DNA of 64,000 bases from assembly GCF_047663525.1 (NCBI RefSeq), contig NC_092611.1, positions 8,903,001 through 8,967,000 of the forward strand, read 5' to 3'. This DNA is from Anas platyrhynchos (taxonomy: Eukaryota > Chordata > Aves > Anseriformes > Anatidae). Every line of letters starts with the position of its first letter. Position 1 is the first letter of the stretch. Positions 1 to 13,989 of this stretch are shown piece by piece. The position numbers were made by a program, and so were the translations under genes. The notes beneath the pieces are model-generated. The model did no database searches. It was not told the DNA's origin and saw nothing but the letters and a program-made list of their open reading frames with translations.

Positions 1-3000
1 ATCCAGCGGCTATCCCCTCCCACATGCAGGGCATCCCTCAGCTTGCCTCGTGCAGCCTGGGTCAAGTAAATGAGGATTTAGCACCGCTTCCTCCAAAATA
101 GCAGCAGCAGGCACAGCACGCTATTGATCCATTCTAATGCAAGCAGCCAGTGTAACCTTGTTTGCTCGGAGCCGGTATAATTTGGAGATTATGCTTTAAT
201 GAACAGATGATGTATGTTTCAATATACGGAACAAGAAAAGTAATGGAAATTTCAGACAGGTAAATAGAAAGCATAATTCTTGACTGATGGTAACAAATCC
301 CTGGCACCGCCGTAATGAGGTCCTGCCTTCGCACTTGGTCACCCGAAGCAGAGGATCCGGCCCCACACCACCCTCACCCAGGGCTGCTCTGGCCGTGGAT
401 TCAGGCAGCCAGCCCATGCTGGGAATGGCAGCAGTCCAGGGAAGGCTCTGCCATATCCCAGGGAGATGCTCTGAAGCAGCTTCCAAGAGATGAAGGCAGA
501 GATGGAGACACAAGTGCCCGCTCCCCTCTTGCTCCCAGCGGTTGGAGCCATCCTGCCCTGCAGAGGCTGCCCCAGCTCAGAGCCAGAGCTCGCTCTCAGG
601 GCTCAAACACAGCAAGAAAAAAGAGCTGCCCTACCAGATGGGGGGAGAGGAGCCCCCGCAAAGCAAGGGAGCTGCCTGGAGGGGCCAGCCCCTGCAGCGT
701 GCCCTGCCCAGCTCCAGCACAGCCCCACACAGAGGGAACCAGCTCGCAGGAAAGCACCTGCCTGCTGCGGGGAGCCGAGCTGCCCTTCCTTCCTCCTCAG
801 GCATCTCCTGTCTGCACTGGCTTCCTCTCAAGACTTGAGGGCTCGAGCAGCCCCGTACAGTTGAGCTCAGCAGGGGAGCTCAAGACAAATGGCTTAATAT
901 GTGCTAAATCCAGACTCCAGCTTCAACACTTATTTCTCCTCTTCTCTTTCTTCTTAATATTTCATACTGCTCCAGATAAGAATGAATACAACTACTGTTA
1001 TTAAAATCTTTTTTTATATTATACACACAGGTCAATGTGGTTTGCCCTACTATCTGCATTTTTAAAGGTATTTCAAATATAGGCTTTCTTTTTCACGAGG
1101 AAAATAAAATAAACCTGCACACTAAGCAGGACTAATACATCCCCAGCCACAACTGGGGCTGGAGGCTGCTGCTGGGGAGGATTTCTCTTCCAGAGACACG
1201 CTCTCTGCATGACCACTTCCCTGCTCCTTGCCTTTCCCATCTGCAAAGAGGAGCAACCCAAGCCCAAGCCCTTTCCATCAGCCGGTGAGGCATCTCCCAC
1301 CCCCGTGCACCTGATTTTTCTACTTACTCACTGCAGCAGCATTTGCAGGGTGCTGCCCCATCTGGTTCAGCACCCACAGCAGAGCCAGGTGCTGATCTCA
1401 GAGGCAATGCCCACCCAAACCTCCTTGCCCTCGGGCATTGAAGGAGAGCAAAGGAGGGAGCAAATCACCCGTCCTCCTCCTCCTGCTGCCCCCAGTGGGG
1501 CTGGGATGCCGGCACCCAGCCGCCTGCCCAAGGCACCCAGCAGCCACAGGGCCACGCAGGGCTCTGGCAGCCTTTCTGCTTATTTATTTCCATTAAGCCT
1601 TCTGCACACAACCTGGAAGAAACAGCCATGGGATTTTTTTGTTGTTTGAGAAAAGAAAAACTGCCATAAATTTATTTACTTAAAGGATTTCTCACCAGAA
1701 AACAGCCCCTCGAGACTCCCATTTTCCGAGAGTGAATCTCTCACCTAATCACAAAGTGCTGCTATTTACTGTATCTGCTATCAAGGCAGGCAGTCTCTGT
1801 CCCGCCTTTCCTAACATCTATTTACCAAATCCATTTGCAAGTCTAAAATTTAATCAGCCAGGTTTCATCTTAGAGGTATTAACATTCAAATGGGACTCAC
1901 TCCCAGAGATGGAGCTGGAGTAAGCCGACAATTCGGGGGGAGTCTGTGCATTAATAACGGGCGCCTGTGAGCCAGGCGGCTCTCTGGCTGCTGATTTCGG
2001 TATTCATCGAGTTATCCACAGGTTATTCACAAGCAAACTCTCCGTGGCAGGCCCGGAGGCAGCGTGTGCAAGTGTGCAGGATGGGTCCACGCACTGCCAG
2101 CCCCTTTGGAAAAAACAACACTGCTCTGCAGTAAAACCCCACAGAACACCAAGGAAATCTATTCAAGAAGGATAAAAAGAAATATTCCCAACCACCTCAC
2201 TAACACGTGCCTCGTGGGAGGGATTCATTAGCTAATGCTCATAAAGCATGTTTTATGGCCTGCCCTTCTCTCATTGAAATGGATGGGAGGACCACACTTG
2301 ACCTCAGTAGGAACAGGAGACATTTAATGACAGGAGCCAACAGTATTTTATACAAACCAGATTAGCAGTCCCCTTAAAGCATCCGGGCTGCCAGGCCTCC
2401 CGCAGGACGGACTGAGGCTGTCTTGCTCTGAGCACAGAGTAAAAAATTAGCAGCCCCATCAGAACCACAAGAACCCTATTTTTTGTTGTTGTCTTTTTTT
2501 CAGGATCTCACAAGCCCTTGGCAGGCACACAGCCTCGATGCCACCAGTGGGTGCACAGCCCCTCGTCCCCGCTGAGCGCCTCTCTCCAGCACTGCCGTGA
2601 ACTTCTACGTGCTGCTTTTCCCACTTATTTCACCAGCTCCCCAGCTCCTCCCAGGAGAGGAGGTTTTTGGCCCTGCTGCTCCAATGTGCCACGAGTAAGA
2701 GATCATTAACTGACATCTCCCCTTCCCGTGCCTGGCCGGGGACTGCAGCACTTTAATGAAGTGTCTGTTCCAGCTGATATAGCCGGGATGTCACACATCA
2801 TCTGGGCTTCTTTCATTATTTTCACCTTTTGCTGTCTCCAGCGCTGACAGATTAAAATTATTTGCACCACTTTCTTGCATATTTCATTAGATTTGCTTTA
2901 GCATCCCCGGCACCCGGAGCCAGCAGTGCCCAGGCTGCGTGGACGGGGGCTGCTCGCTGGTGCCACACGTGGGGGCTGTGTTTGGCAGGAGGAGGAGAGC

Positions 3001-3600
3001 TCAGCCAAGAGGCACCGAGCAGGCACATCAAGATGTTATCCACAGCACATCACGGACTCCACATGCAGCAGCTGATGCAGCACCTCCTGTGATCGAGGGT
3101 GGCTTTGGGAAGGCACCAGCACTCTCCCCGTTTCCCCATCAGTAAATACAGCCAGTACATCTGTCTCCTTCCAGGAAGGGCAGCGCAGGACGGTGTCAGG
3201 CAGGCAATGAAATACTGACACGTTTGTTCCTAGCATCCACCATGCTCTGCTGAAGCCTGAGATTCACTGCCAAATCCGAGCAGGCTCAGTGCTACCAGAG
3301 GGACCAACAGGTTCCAGGCTCTGCGATGTCGAGCGAGCAATGTTACGCTGTGCTGCGTGATATTTCATGCCTGCTGCAGCTCGTCTTCCTCCCTGACATC
3401 AGCTCACCAAGCACACACCCATGGAAGGAGCCGGTGCTGGTTTGGACACGTGCAGGAGCATCGCCTGGGGATGCAGAGCCCAAACCTGCACCCAGCTCCA
3501 CCAGCAGGGCTGCTCCACGCAGTGCTGCTGGGTGCAACCATCCCTCCTCGTGGAAACCCCTTTTGTGTGATTTGTTACAAGTCATCAGAAGAGAGCAAGT
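1..3600. other. Gene desert segment, no gene seen
   Basis: No exon with splice signals or recognisable protein was found on either strand. G+C-rich filler alternates with A+T-rich islands at about 890-1110, 1570-1930, 2110-2390 and 2690-2890, which are rich in ATTA/TAAT words. A T-run lies near 2479-2500. The open frames here have the low-complexity Pro/Ser/Ala composition of chance frames in G+C-rich DNA. The islands could be regulatory, but nothing here proves it. Confidence 0.6.
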
Positions 3601-6600
3601 GTGAGAGCGGAGAGACATTATGCATCTTAGTACAATAGCGTGCGATGTCTTCCACTCCAATAAATAAAGGCAGAAATATTCCCCCCGGTCCCTCTCGCAT
3701 ATCTAGCTGCTATCACTGGGGATCTTCCATGCAGCAGACAGGAATCTCATCTACTGCCTCGTGCAGTCAAATGGAAGCAGCGGGGTGCCTGCCACCGAGC
3801 CTCTGGCTCCTGACAGGGACACGCGTAATGAAAATGGAAACAGATTATGGCCAACCTGATACCCAAATAACAAATAGGGATCCTGGAGAGGAGCCTGTTT
3901 TACTGGAGTTGGAGGGGGATTCTGCTGATTTGCCATCAGCTCATCCCCACTGTGCTCCTCAAACGTGGAGCCAGGTGGAATTGTGCTCCTCCACGAGTGC
4001 TTGGCAGCGATGGCAAAGGCACCGGTGCCAGTACCCAAACCCTCCCTGCACAGAAGGGCCTTAGTGCTCACACCTCATCTGCACCGAGATGGTTTGGGGA
4101 ATAACTGCAGGAACAAACAGGAGGGGCAGCCACAAGTCCCCAGGGCAGGCACGGCTCTGCTCTCACCAAGCCGACTGCTGCAGGATGGTGCTGACAGACC
4201 CAGGAGCACCCAAACTCCTGGAAAAACTCATTTCCAGGGAAACCCAGAGTGAAGGAAAGGAGTATCAGGGGCTGCAGAAGATACAGTGGCACTGAAATCC
4301 TGCACGTCACCCCCTCCCTGAGAAGCACCAGCCCTGACGTGACCAGACAGGGTTTGAAGGCTTGCTCTCGTCTGGCAGGGTGTCCAGAGAGCAAACGTGC
4401 GAGCGGAGCCTCGCACCGTGCCCGAGCTGCGCCTCTGTGGAGATACCCCTGGCCACATCAGCTGCCACCTCCCACCTTCCTTATTTAATTAACTCCCTCC
4501 TGATGTAGGTAATGGAGCTCTGGAGCTCTTAAACAAAGATTTAATCAGCCCAGGCTCTGCACTCACAGCAACTAACTCCCTTTGTTAGATTGGTGTGAAA
4601 TCCAGGGCATGTTTAGCCCATGACAATGTCCTCACTGTTAATAGCTTCTAGCATCGTGCGTGTCCCTGGATAGTCCAGCACTGAGTCCTTTGGACTCTCT
4701 TCTCTGTGCATCAAAGAGTCACCTGGGTCATTGATTTTTAGCATCATGCAAATCGAGCCAGCAGGGAGCTGGCAACTCCAGTGCATTATTATTTAGGATG
4801 GATAAACTCTTATTCCTGGTTCTCAGCATCTTGCCGAGACCAAGGGAGGGTTTCTGATTTATCGTGATTGTTTTTAATCCTGCAGAGGAGGCACAACAGA
4901 AAAGCAGAGGGGAGGGGAAGCAGGCAAAACCGTTTCCATCACCGAAGACCTCACAGAACAAGGTGCTGCCCAGCCCAGGAGGAGGGTCCCCACCACATTT
5001 TCCACTTCTCTACAAAAGGCAGCATTTTTGACCTCCATCAGCTTCGTGGGGATCAGAGCTGGGCACCGAGGGAATGCCCAACAGATTGCCCCGCAGCAGG
5101 TGGGTCAGCACAGAGCCTTGCACCGAGGTGTCCCTCGCTAAGTCCCGGCCAGACCCATGCAGCCCAGGCAGAGGCTGGCACACGCACAGCTCACCGCAGC
5201 CGCTCCCAGCCTGCACAAAGTGCACCCGGAGTCCCCGCCAGGTTAGCAAATGATCTCCTTCAGCAGCAGACGATGAACAAGACAGTGATCTATCGGCAGA
5301 AAGGAGACATCCAAACGCCCTTCCAGACCTCTCCCCCACCCCCAGCTCTCTCTGCCCCCACCAGCAGCTCCTTCCCGACCCGAAGCGAATTGCGGATAGA
5401 TTGGCTCCCGGTAAATGGCAATAACTTTGCAGAATGCCATCTTAATAAGTGCATCTCCCAGCCAGGGGTGAGAAGCAGCAGCTGAAGCGCCGGCGTGGAT
5501 GTCAAGTTACAAATGAGACATCCAACTGCTTCATTTATTAGAGGGAATCAATTCGACTTTTCATATTCACCAGGAGTTTCAGGCAGGAAGGACCCCATCA
5601 ACAGCCTGCACTCAGCCCACTGCGTTTTAGCACAATGCAACACATGGGGGGGGCGAAGGGAATGAAAAATCTCTCACCGCACAGCATCACTGGAAAACAC
5701 AAGTGCTATTTTCCAGAGCCAGGAAGGGAAAGCACGAGGAGAGCACGCTGGATGCGCTGCCCCATCCTCCCAGCAGATGCTGGGGAATCACAGCAGGAGC
5801 ACAGTTAAGCTACGTATCTGGGAACAGCGAATGTCATTTTTGTCATTAAAAAAAAAGAGCATTATAAAGCACAGAACCATCCCAAACTCTTTCTTCTGCA
5901 AGCACAGCCGGCAGGCTAACAAATGGGAGCACAACAGCACGGGACCCAAATGCTCACAGGGAGCCCCAGAGCTGCTGCCAGTCGGTCCTGAGCCCAGGGT
6001 TGCCTCTACCCAAACCCCTGTTCCCTACAATCAAAGCCTGCTCGTGTGCGTTCTGGTTTTACACTGCGCTGGCCTCATTAGGCTAAATGGGGTGAGGTAG
6101 AAGCATTGGTTCTCTTTGCACTGGGGAGCTTCAATGCTGCCCTTTAGACTAAGTTAGCAGGTTGTGTGTGCACACAGTTTAATCCTCCAAGAGCTGTAAT
6201 TGCGACTGTACAAAAATATTACAGGCCACTAGAAGCAATTTAATGATAATAATTTTTTTTAAAAAAATAGGAAATGAAGCAGCTGTCATCCTTGATTTTC
6301 AGGCTTCTTTATCATGCAAAAACCTCCTGTTCGTTTCCCCACAGACAATTAACAGATCTGCAATCACAACAAGAAGCCTGCGCCAAGCGCAAGGCCACGG
6401 GCAAACCAAACCTCTTCCAAGGCAAGCAGAGAGCACTGCTCAGCTAAGTGGTCTGCAAGGCACCCACATCTCCAGTCAGTATGGAGAGGAAGGACACACT
6501 GGGCCAGGGGAGACCTAGGGAAACACCGAGCAGAGGTTCACAGCCGAATTTCTCATCTTCTGTCTCCACACACCCACATGTCCCACACAAATGGGACTGT

Positions 6601-8430
6601 GCCCAGCTGCCCCAACACCCCTGCCTTCCCCACAGCCCCCCAAAGGGAACCCTCAGCTTAAACTGTACCTAAACCACACGTAATCTCATGCATGTCTGCT
6701 AATTAACAAATAAATCAAGTTCGTCATGCTGATTAAGAAAACGTAGCCAGTGCTGCACTCATGGCAGGACACCTCCGTGCCACCCGGCACACTGATGGTG
6801 CTTGCCTCCAGATGTGTGCAGGGGGGGCTGCATCAGGGGCAACCCCCCCTCGGTGCAATGCTTATAGCCCGAGTCAGAGCACCCCAGAGCTGCTCAAGAG
6901 AGACACCTGTAGGCAAAATACAGAGAGACCCTGGAAACCAGCCCGGCACAGCCATGGGAAAAGGGAAAAATTCACTGCCACCGTGACCTCTCCATGAGCA
7001 GGGATGTAGTGGGGGATGCCCCTGTGCTGGGGGGCAGCAGGAGGCTCCCGGTGTCACGGTGGGGCCAGGAGCACGGCCCCACAGCTCAGCAGCACCGCCG
7101 AGGCAGCAGGAAAGGTCACGCCACTGGAGATCACCTCCACGTCTCACCTGCCACGCTGCCCATTACGGGGCTGTCACATCCTCGCCAAGACACTTGTAAT
7201 GAGAAAGGGGAAGGGAGAGGGGAAGGAAAAACACAGAGCTAAATTAATTCTGATGACAAAGATAATAACAAGATCAGGAAATGGTGCAAAATGAATCCAT
7301 TATAATTACAGTGTCAGCACTGTCAGCCCCAAGGTCTTCCTCCAGGCTGCTGGAGACGAGCAGAGCAGCGCTCGCAGCAGTGCCGGGGCGCTGGGCACAG
7401 GCAGAGCAGCTCCTCAGAGCAAGCTGCCATCGAGACAAATGCTCTCAGCCGGTATGAGACCTCTCCTCTGCCACCCAGGGATGTGTTGATTCTCACAAAG
7501 AGGGCTTTAAAGCACCCAGTAAACTCATATCCCACCTGCTTTGCCATTGCATTTATGCTCCAGCTGGTACCCTCAGCCTCTGTGCACGGTGCTCGTGGCT
7601 CCCTGCTCCCCTTCCCAGCCTCAGACCCCGCTCCTCAGCCCTTCCCCCAACAGCTGCCAAGGCTCACACTGTTCCCAAACCCTGCCGAGCCCAGGGTATG
7701 GCCTGGCCCAAACAAACAGCGCAGGATCTGGGATCATCGTTGGGTTTTCCAACATCAGGCTGCCTCCCTCCTGGCCCGAGCATCAACTCCCCGTGCTCCA
7801 CAGAGCCAGGTGCCATGCCCTCCTTGCTGGTGCTACTTTCCAAATGACTAATTGATAGCATTTGGCCATCTTTCAACTCTTTTCAATCTCTTCAAACCCC
7901 AACTAATTAATCTTCACAACCAGAGCCTGGCTGACTCTTTGTCAGAAACGATTTACCCAATTAATTTGGCCCTTTTCTTTGCTCAGCTAACTGCAATCAG
8001 ATAGATTTTAGCAAATAGCTTTGTTATTCACAATTGTTCAATGAACCTGCTATGTGAACTTATTTCCATCTCTGGGCAGCTCAGATATAGCTTGATTTGT
8101 GTCATTCCTCGTTATGCCTTAACGATGGTCACAGGATGGGGTCCTCCAGAGCAGGAGCCGCACCTCAGCTTGTTGGGCAGGCGAGGCACAGCAGCCTCTG
8201 AGTGTGTGCAGGCAGCTGGAAACCCTTCGTGTGAACACACGTGAGCCAAGGCTTTGCCTGTTGGCTTTGCACAATCAGGAGCAAAACAAAAAAATCCCAG
8301 AGCCCAGGAGTTACTGCAGCCACGTAGAAATGTTGCTTCCTTCTGCTCTCGGGGTCCCCTCCGGGGCACGGAGGAGAGCAGCAGGGTCTCAGGGCCCTGT
8401 CCCCTCCTGCCATGCAGGCACTTGTCAGAG
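3601..8430. other. Gene desert segment, no gene seen
   Basis: Noncoding as far as I can read. A+T-rich islands lie near 4470-4870 (with an ATGCAAAT octamer at 4746-4753), 5490-5620, 6120-6370, 6680-6750, 7200-7320 and 7840-8140. Between them the sequence is G+C-rich without tandem structure. I recognise no transposable element or RNA gene. Confidence 0.55.
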
Positions 8431-8434
8431 CTAG

Positions 8435-8685
8435 GCAATGGCGACACTGTTATTATACATGGCCTCACAGCCCATTCAAGGCACTGGAAGATGAATTATG
8501 TTTCATTTATATCAAAGAAGCAATCTCAGAGCCCATTTGTGATCAAATTTGCTGTCAGAGAAACTTTGCTTTATCTCATTACATCTGATATCTCTTGGCT
8601 TCTTGTCCTTGAGACTATTAAAGTTTAATGTCAAATTCGAGATGAAATGGAATCTTTGCTGTATCATCTCATCAGGGCCTGGTGC
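8435..8685. promoter_or_regulatory. Candidate conserved noncoding element
   Basis: About 250 bases of complex A+T-rich sequence between G+C-rich flanks. It has no simple repeat and no transposon similarity that I recognise. It includes TGATCAAATTTG, repeated GATGAATTATG/GATGAAATGG-type words and several TCAT/ATGA homeodomain-like words. The sharp composition boundary and high sequence complexity are typical of conserved regulatory DNA in vertebrate gene deserts. Conservation itself cannot be seen from one sequence. Confidence 0.35.
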
Positions 8686-9880
8686 GCCCCGTCCATCCTC
8701 ACGTTCCTGACAAGTCATTACAGCGGGGCAGCCGGGGGGGGGAAGCCTTCCTCCCCTGCCAGCACCACACTTCAGAGGCAGTCAGCATCGAGGGAGCAGC
8801 ACCCAGACGGGCTCTGCCAGCCCCCCGTGGGGCACAGCCACCCCAAAGCATCCCTGAGCACCCTCACCCTTGTGATGCCTTCTCCAGGGCGTGGGGTTCA
8901 GGGGCAGGAAGGGGAATGGTCAGGCACAAGTGGTTTTCTCTTCTGCTGGAAGGCAGCACGCTGCCGTGCCCAGTGCCAGGGACATCGGAGCGACGTGCCC
9001 AGGTAAGCCCGGTCCTGAAAACCATCAGCGAGCAGCTTGCACTTTGGTCCTTTAGGGACCGAGCCAGGCCACAGCACAGGGAAGAATTTGAAATTCAGAG
9101 CAGGGCTGGCAAGCAGACCCCTTTGAGGTGAGACGCCCTTTCTGGATCATTTAGTCTTCGCACAATGTTTCCTGCAAAGACTAAGCATCTTTGATGATAG
9201 GCTTTAGTGGGCTCCCAGGAGGCTTTCCTGGAGCTAACTTGTGCAACCTCCTAAATATGTTGTGCAGAAGGGTCTGCTGGGTCTAGATTAAAGCGAGCCC
9301 TCCTTGACTGATCCATGAAAGCTTTCTAAGATGAACACGCAGTCATTTCCAGCTCTCCAGGAAAATAACTCGCATATGCTGCTGCTCCCACCTCCCCAAA
9401 GACAGACAATATTTTCTTCTACCACCACCGAGGGGGGGAAAAATAGCAGAGCACAAGGTTTGCAAACACGGCACTCACCCTGCCTGCAGAGGCCAAGCAG
9501 CAAAGGAGAAGCGAGCAGAAAGCAGCAGGTCCCCATCTCCCCCAGGCACAGGGGGGCAGGCACACGGGCACAGGGCAGAGTGCAGCCAGGGGGGGAACAC
9601 TCAAAAGAGCCGGTGCTTCCCTGGGAAAGCCATTTCTGAGGAGTTACCATCCATCACAGGAGAAAAAAGGAGAGAAAATGAACAGAAGCTTTCCAACCGT
9701 CGCTAGCACAAGCCCTCTCATCTCAAAGCCCGGTGCCAAAAGGGGGAGAGGAGCACAAAGACGTAATGGGGTGAGTTCTCTAAATACCCTCTCGTTTTCA
9801 GGTGCCCAACCTTAGACTCTCTGGCTGGGATTTTCAAAGCAGCCGAGGGACGCGGAGGCACAATTCCTGCCTTATTGCAA
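8686..9880. other. Gene desert segment, no gene seen
   Basis: Mostly G+C-rich sequence with short homopolymer G runs near 8728-8741 and 9430-9440. No gene, RNA or repeat family was recognised. Confidence 0.5.
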
Positions 9881-10130
9881 AAGTCTCAAGGAGTTCAGTC
9901 TTTCCAGATTAACAAAGAGAAGGTGATGAGGTGACTTGATCAAAGCCTTTAAATACCTACACAGAGAACAAAAAAATTGATAGTAGAGGGCTCTTCAGTC
10001 TAACAACAAAGGTGTAAAAAACTCAGTTGCTGGAAGTGAAAGCCAGACAAATGCAGACCAGGCATCAGGTGCACGCTTTTACAGCAAGGGTAATTAAGCA
10101 GAGGAATTTAGTAAAAAGGGTTCTCAGCAC
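9881..10130 (+). mobile_element. Degraded CR1 LINE fragment (3' part)
   Basis: The segment reads like the 3' part of amniote CR1 LINEs in the sense orientation. In order it carries a GGTGACTTGATC-A-AG block, TTTAAATACCTACA, a GGGCTCTTCAGTCTA block, GCTGGAAGT-AAGCCAGACAAAT, GGTGCACG and GGGTAATTAA. This succession is diagnostic of the CR1 ORF2 C-terminus and 3' UTR as known from turtle, crocodile and bird genomes. It has many substitutions and gaps, no open frame and no terminal octamer repeat, so it is an old inactive fossil. It is the only recognisable interspersed repeat in the desert part of the window. Confidence 0.82.
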
Positions 10131-13100
10131 CTGGAAACTGCAACCACAATGGGGTGTTTTGGTGAGAGATCTCCCCTGCTAAACAAAAAGCCCCTGGGGA
10201 ACTCCCCCATTCCCAGTAACACGGGATGCACAACTCCAGCAGCTGTGATTTACTGGAGAAGCGACCCCTCTTATATTAAGGGAAGCTGGCTATCCAGGTC
10301 CCACGTGTATATAAATCTGGACACCTCTGTCCACAGAGCTTCCAACTGTGATGGAGGCTTTGGTAAAAGCCAAGCTCTCTGGGGCAGACGGAGGGGCGGC
10401 GTGGCTGGGGAGGTGACCCCGGTTCTCAGGGCAATGAATTAGCCCAGGCAGCTGCCACGTGCCCCTCGCTTCCTCAGCCCGTGTGCAGTTCCTGCAGAGA
10501 GCAGTCTGTGTGATTTGCTGTCCTGGTGTCAAACCACTCTCTGCATATTCCCCCCGGTCAACCTCAGGCATTGCCTGCCTTCGAGAGGTCCGAGAGGGGA
10601 AGCCACTGCCGCCCTGCTTCAGCTTGCATCGTGCCAAGGCTGCATTTATCCAGAGCACTGCACGACGGTGGCGTTTGTCAATGTGTATTTAACCACAGAA
10701 ACAGAAGTGAACGTACACCGAACCGTGCTCCTAAGCGAGGCTTCACCATTGAAAAGGCAGCTTGCAGGAAGAGCAAGCATAAGCCTATTTGCATCAGTAA
10801 TTTAACACGGAGACAATAAGCGATCCAATCGATGGGAGGTAATTCCCCGAGGGGACTGTCACAGACACTGCTATGTACCATCCAGCTCCATATTTTCAGA
10901 GCCTGATCCTGTGAGACGTGACCCAGCGAGCTCCAGCCCTGCCCTGCCCGGACCCCATCCCCATGCCCAGCTCCCCTGGGATTTGGGGCAGGACCAGCAC
11001 CCAGGGCCAGCACTGCCAGGGATAAACACCAACGCCTTCCTTCCACACATCCAGCAGCTTTTCCAGCCTCGGCTAAACCTCCAGCATCAATAGCTGCTAA
11101 ACACATCATCATCCACGCTTAAAAGAATAAACAGCAGCCTTCATTAGGGGACCCAGGCAGGGGCCAGGGCTTTTCTTTTCTGCTTTTCTGTTTTTAATGG
11201 GTTAGTTATGGCACTTTCAAAATGAATGAACTCCCAGCCCAAAACCCACAGTTCAATTGTCAGTTATTGCTGGCAGTTTATCAGCATTAGCTGATTAGAC
11301 TCAGAATGATGGATTCCCCTGCCTAAGACTGGTGCAAGGCAGAGGAAAAAGCTCCTTTCCCTCGGTTTTCTCTGTCACCCAGCAGTAATTGCTGCCTCTA
11401 ATTCTCCCCAACTGCTTCCCCACCAGCCCCGCCACAGCAACCTCTACCAGCAGCAGCTTTTGTTTTCATCCTCCTGCAATCACAGAGAAATAATAATAAT
11501 AAAATAAAATTCAAATGAGAAGGAAGCTCAGCCCCAGCAGAATTTAATTGATGATCATTACACTTCAGAATCTAAACTCTTTTAATTTCATTGTGTTTCA
11601 CCGAGATGAATTATGAAATTACAGCTGGCCAATTATAGATCGTGCCTTTTGCTTTGTGTGCCTTTCAATTCCTTTCTCCCTTCCAAGCGTCTGGCTCTTT
11701 CCTTTGAGTCAAGGATTGATATCAAAGGGAAAACGCTGCCCTTTATTATCCATGGAGCATCTTCCACCCATTGGAGGGTGGAAACAGAGGAGAAAAGCAG
11801 TGCTGGGGGGTTAACCTGTGTGTGGGGTCTGGGTGTCCCCGCTCACCTTACCCATGGTGGCTCTGCAGAAGTCACAGCCGGCTGGCACCGAACAGGCTTG
11901 AAACACATTTGGCACAGCCTAACAGACGTAAAGAGCATCACACCTGTAATCTCATTAAGGGAAGCTTTAAGGGAGCCTGTCCCTCAGGGCTCTAATAACA
12001 GTTTCACGCATTAAATTCCTTCTTGTTTTGTTTCATTTGCAGGGACAATTTTTACTATAAGTGGAGCTGTGCCTGCAAGGAAGGGGAGAGATTTAAAGAC
12101 TCACATACTGCTAGGCACAGCCTCTCCCAAACCCCATCCTTGTTCCAACTCCTTCACTCCTTGACCCCACGCTGCTCCCGGCACACATTGACCAGCAGCA
12201 GGGTGCAGAGAAGTCCCAGCACTACACCATGTGCTACCATTACTCAGAAAGCCCGGTAGCACTCAGCACCCAATTTAAAAAATAAATTGTGGTGGACAAC
12301 TGCTCCGCCACCTGAGCAGTCCAGCAGCCAGTGCACCACTGCAACTGAGCACCCAGGTACCTCCTTTACCTCCATGGGGATTTTATTACAGAGCTGGCTT
12401 GCTCCTTCATTTTTTTTTCCTAGGGCTGAATGGGAAAATAAAGCCTTTTGCAAAATGTCACTTGAAGAAAAATACATGCCACCGCCACAGCCTTGCAAAA
12501 TAAATAAATAAGTAAAAAGTGATAAATTTTGGCTGTCTTAAAAAGACAGGCCAGCATTGCTTATCAACCACGATTTGACCAGATAGCTGCTTCAGAAAAC
12601 AGACACTGGTCTGCGTGTAATAAATGGAAGCAATAAAGCCAAAGTGCCTCCTCAGAGCTATAATTAAGAACTGCAGCGCCTCGGAGCAAGCAGAGCCAGC
12701 AGCAGCCGCTCCCCAGGCAGAGGGGCTGCAGAGGGGGAGCCTCCCGGGCACCCCGGGGGTCTGTGGGTGCCTTTGGGGCCCTGCCCCACCTCACCACACA
12801 CAAACCGACCCTCGAAGCCATTCCCGCCTGCCAGGGCTGCTGGTTCTGCCTCTTGGCAAGCTGCAGGAGTGAGCCCAAGGCTGAACGCCTCCCCGATCAA
12901 CATCCCCGGAGCTGCTTTTTTCTTAAAGAGGTGTCTACTTAACACCATTTCCATCACAAGCGGCTGCTTTGCATTTCTTCTGGCTTTATTAAAACTGATT
13001 TTCTATTTGCACTATACAAGCTGATCTGATTACATTTCCATTTTTTCCCCCGAAAGAGAAGGGGCTCGCTCTCCAAAGACAAAATGGATATATCAGGGCT

Positions 13101-13985
13101 GGCTCCCCCCTCCTGCTGGAGGGCTCTTCTGCGAGGGGCCGGGGACGAGGGCCGACGCGCAGAGTTCGAGCTGCGAGATCTGCTCTGCAGCATCCCACAT
13201 CTGTTTCCATGGGGACAAGCAGGCTGCGATTCGGCAGGCCTGATCCTGCTTTTGCTTGTATAAATATCAGTCAGAAGCCATCTCACCAGAGACGGCGGAT
13301 TTGCCTTGCAGAGCAACAGGAACCAGAGAGCCCGGGAAATAAATGCCTGCAGCCAGCAGCCTGCTGGGGCCCTGCGAGACGCCACGGGATGCTGCCCAGT
13401 GCTCTCCCTCTTCCTCCTCACGCCCAGATCCCAGGGCTGGGTGATGCTGCTCCATGAGCTGCATGCCCACCCACCCGTCAGGCTGTCAGGGATGGCAGCA
13501 GGCACTCGGGTCTGGCATCAGAGGGCAAAAACATCCCTAAATTAGGTGGTAATAGATGGGTCAGCATCTCACCACTCAGCACAGCTCCCCGAGGTTTGGA
13601 AAGGCTGTCAAACAGCACCATAAATCGCACAAAAGATAGGGTAAAATGCATGGGTCCTTCCAGGCTGTTGGCAAGAGGACAAGCCAGGCTGCCCACACAC
13701 AAGACCTTGCCACTGTGATCTCCAAACCACCCGTACAGGGATTCCTCCATTAAGCAGCAACGAGAGTTTTCATTTTGGTTAAAGACTTCTTAAGATTAGG
13801 AAACACCCGTGAGTGTCCCTGCGTTCTACAAGGCTTCATAATTTGTCCCCATCTTCCTCTATCACCAGCCTTGTGGGAAACCATCGCCAGGAAGACGCTT
13901 TGAAGTACCAACTTTATTAAGATTGATTCCGCCTGCCTCTGGTTTTGACAAGTCCAAAGCAAGCACATGGGGCCATGGGGAGATT
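10131..13985. other. Gene desert segment, no gene seen
   Basis: No gene found. A+T-rich islands lie near 10680-10900 (octamer ATTTGCAT at 10787-10794), 11100-11340, 11480-11790, 12270-12660 and 12900-13050. The island at 11540-11640 contains TTGATGATCATTA, with an inverted TGATCA core. The G+C-rich parts between them hold only chance frames. Confidence 0.5.
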
Positions 13986-13989
13986 TGGT

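Noticed and set aside
315-1004. 229-codon frame near the left edge
   Set aside because: Overlapping frames of similar length on both strands, low-complexity composition, no splice context and no similarity to known proteins.
2012-2031. TTATCCACA and TTATTCACA, identical or close to bacterial DnaA boxes
   Set aside because: The surrounding sequence is a vertebrate gene desert. Two 9-mers are a coincidence, and no bacterial genes or origin structure exist.
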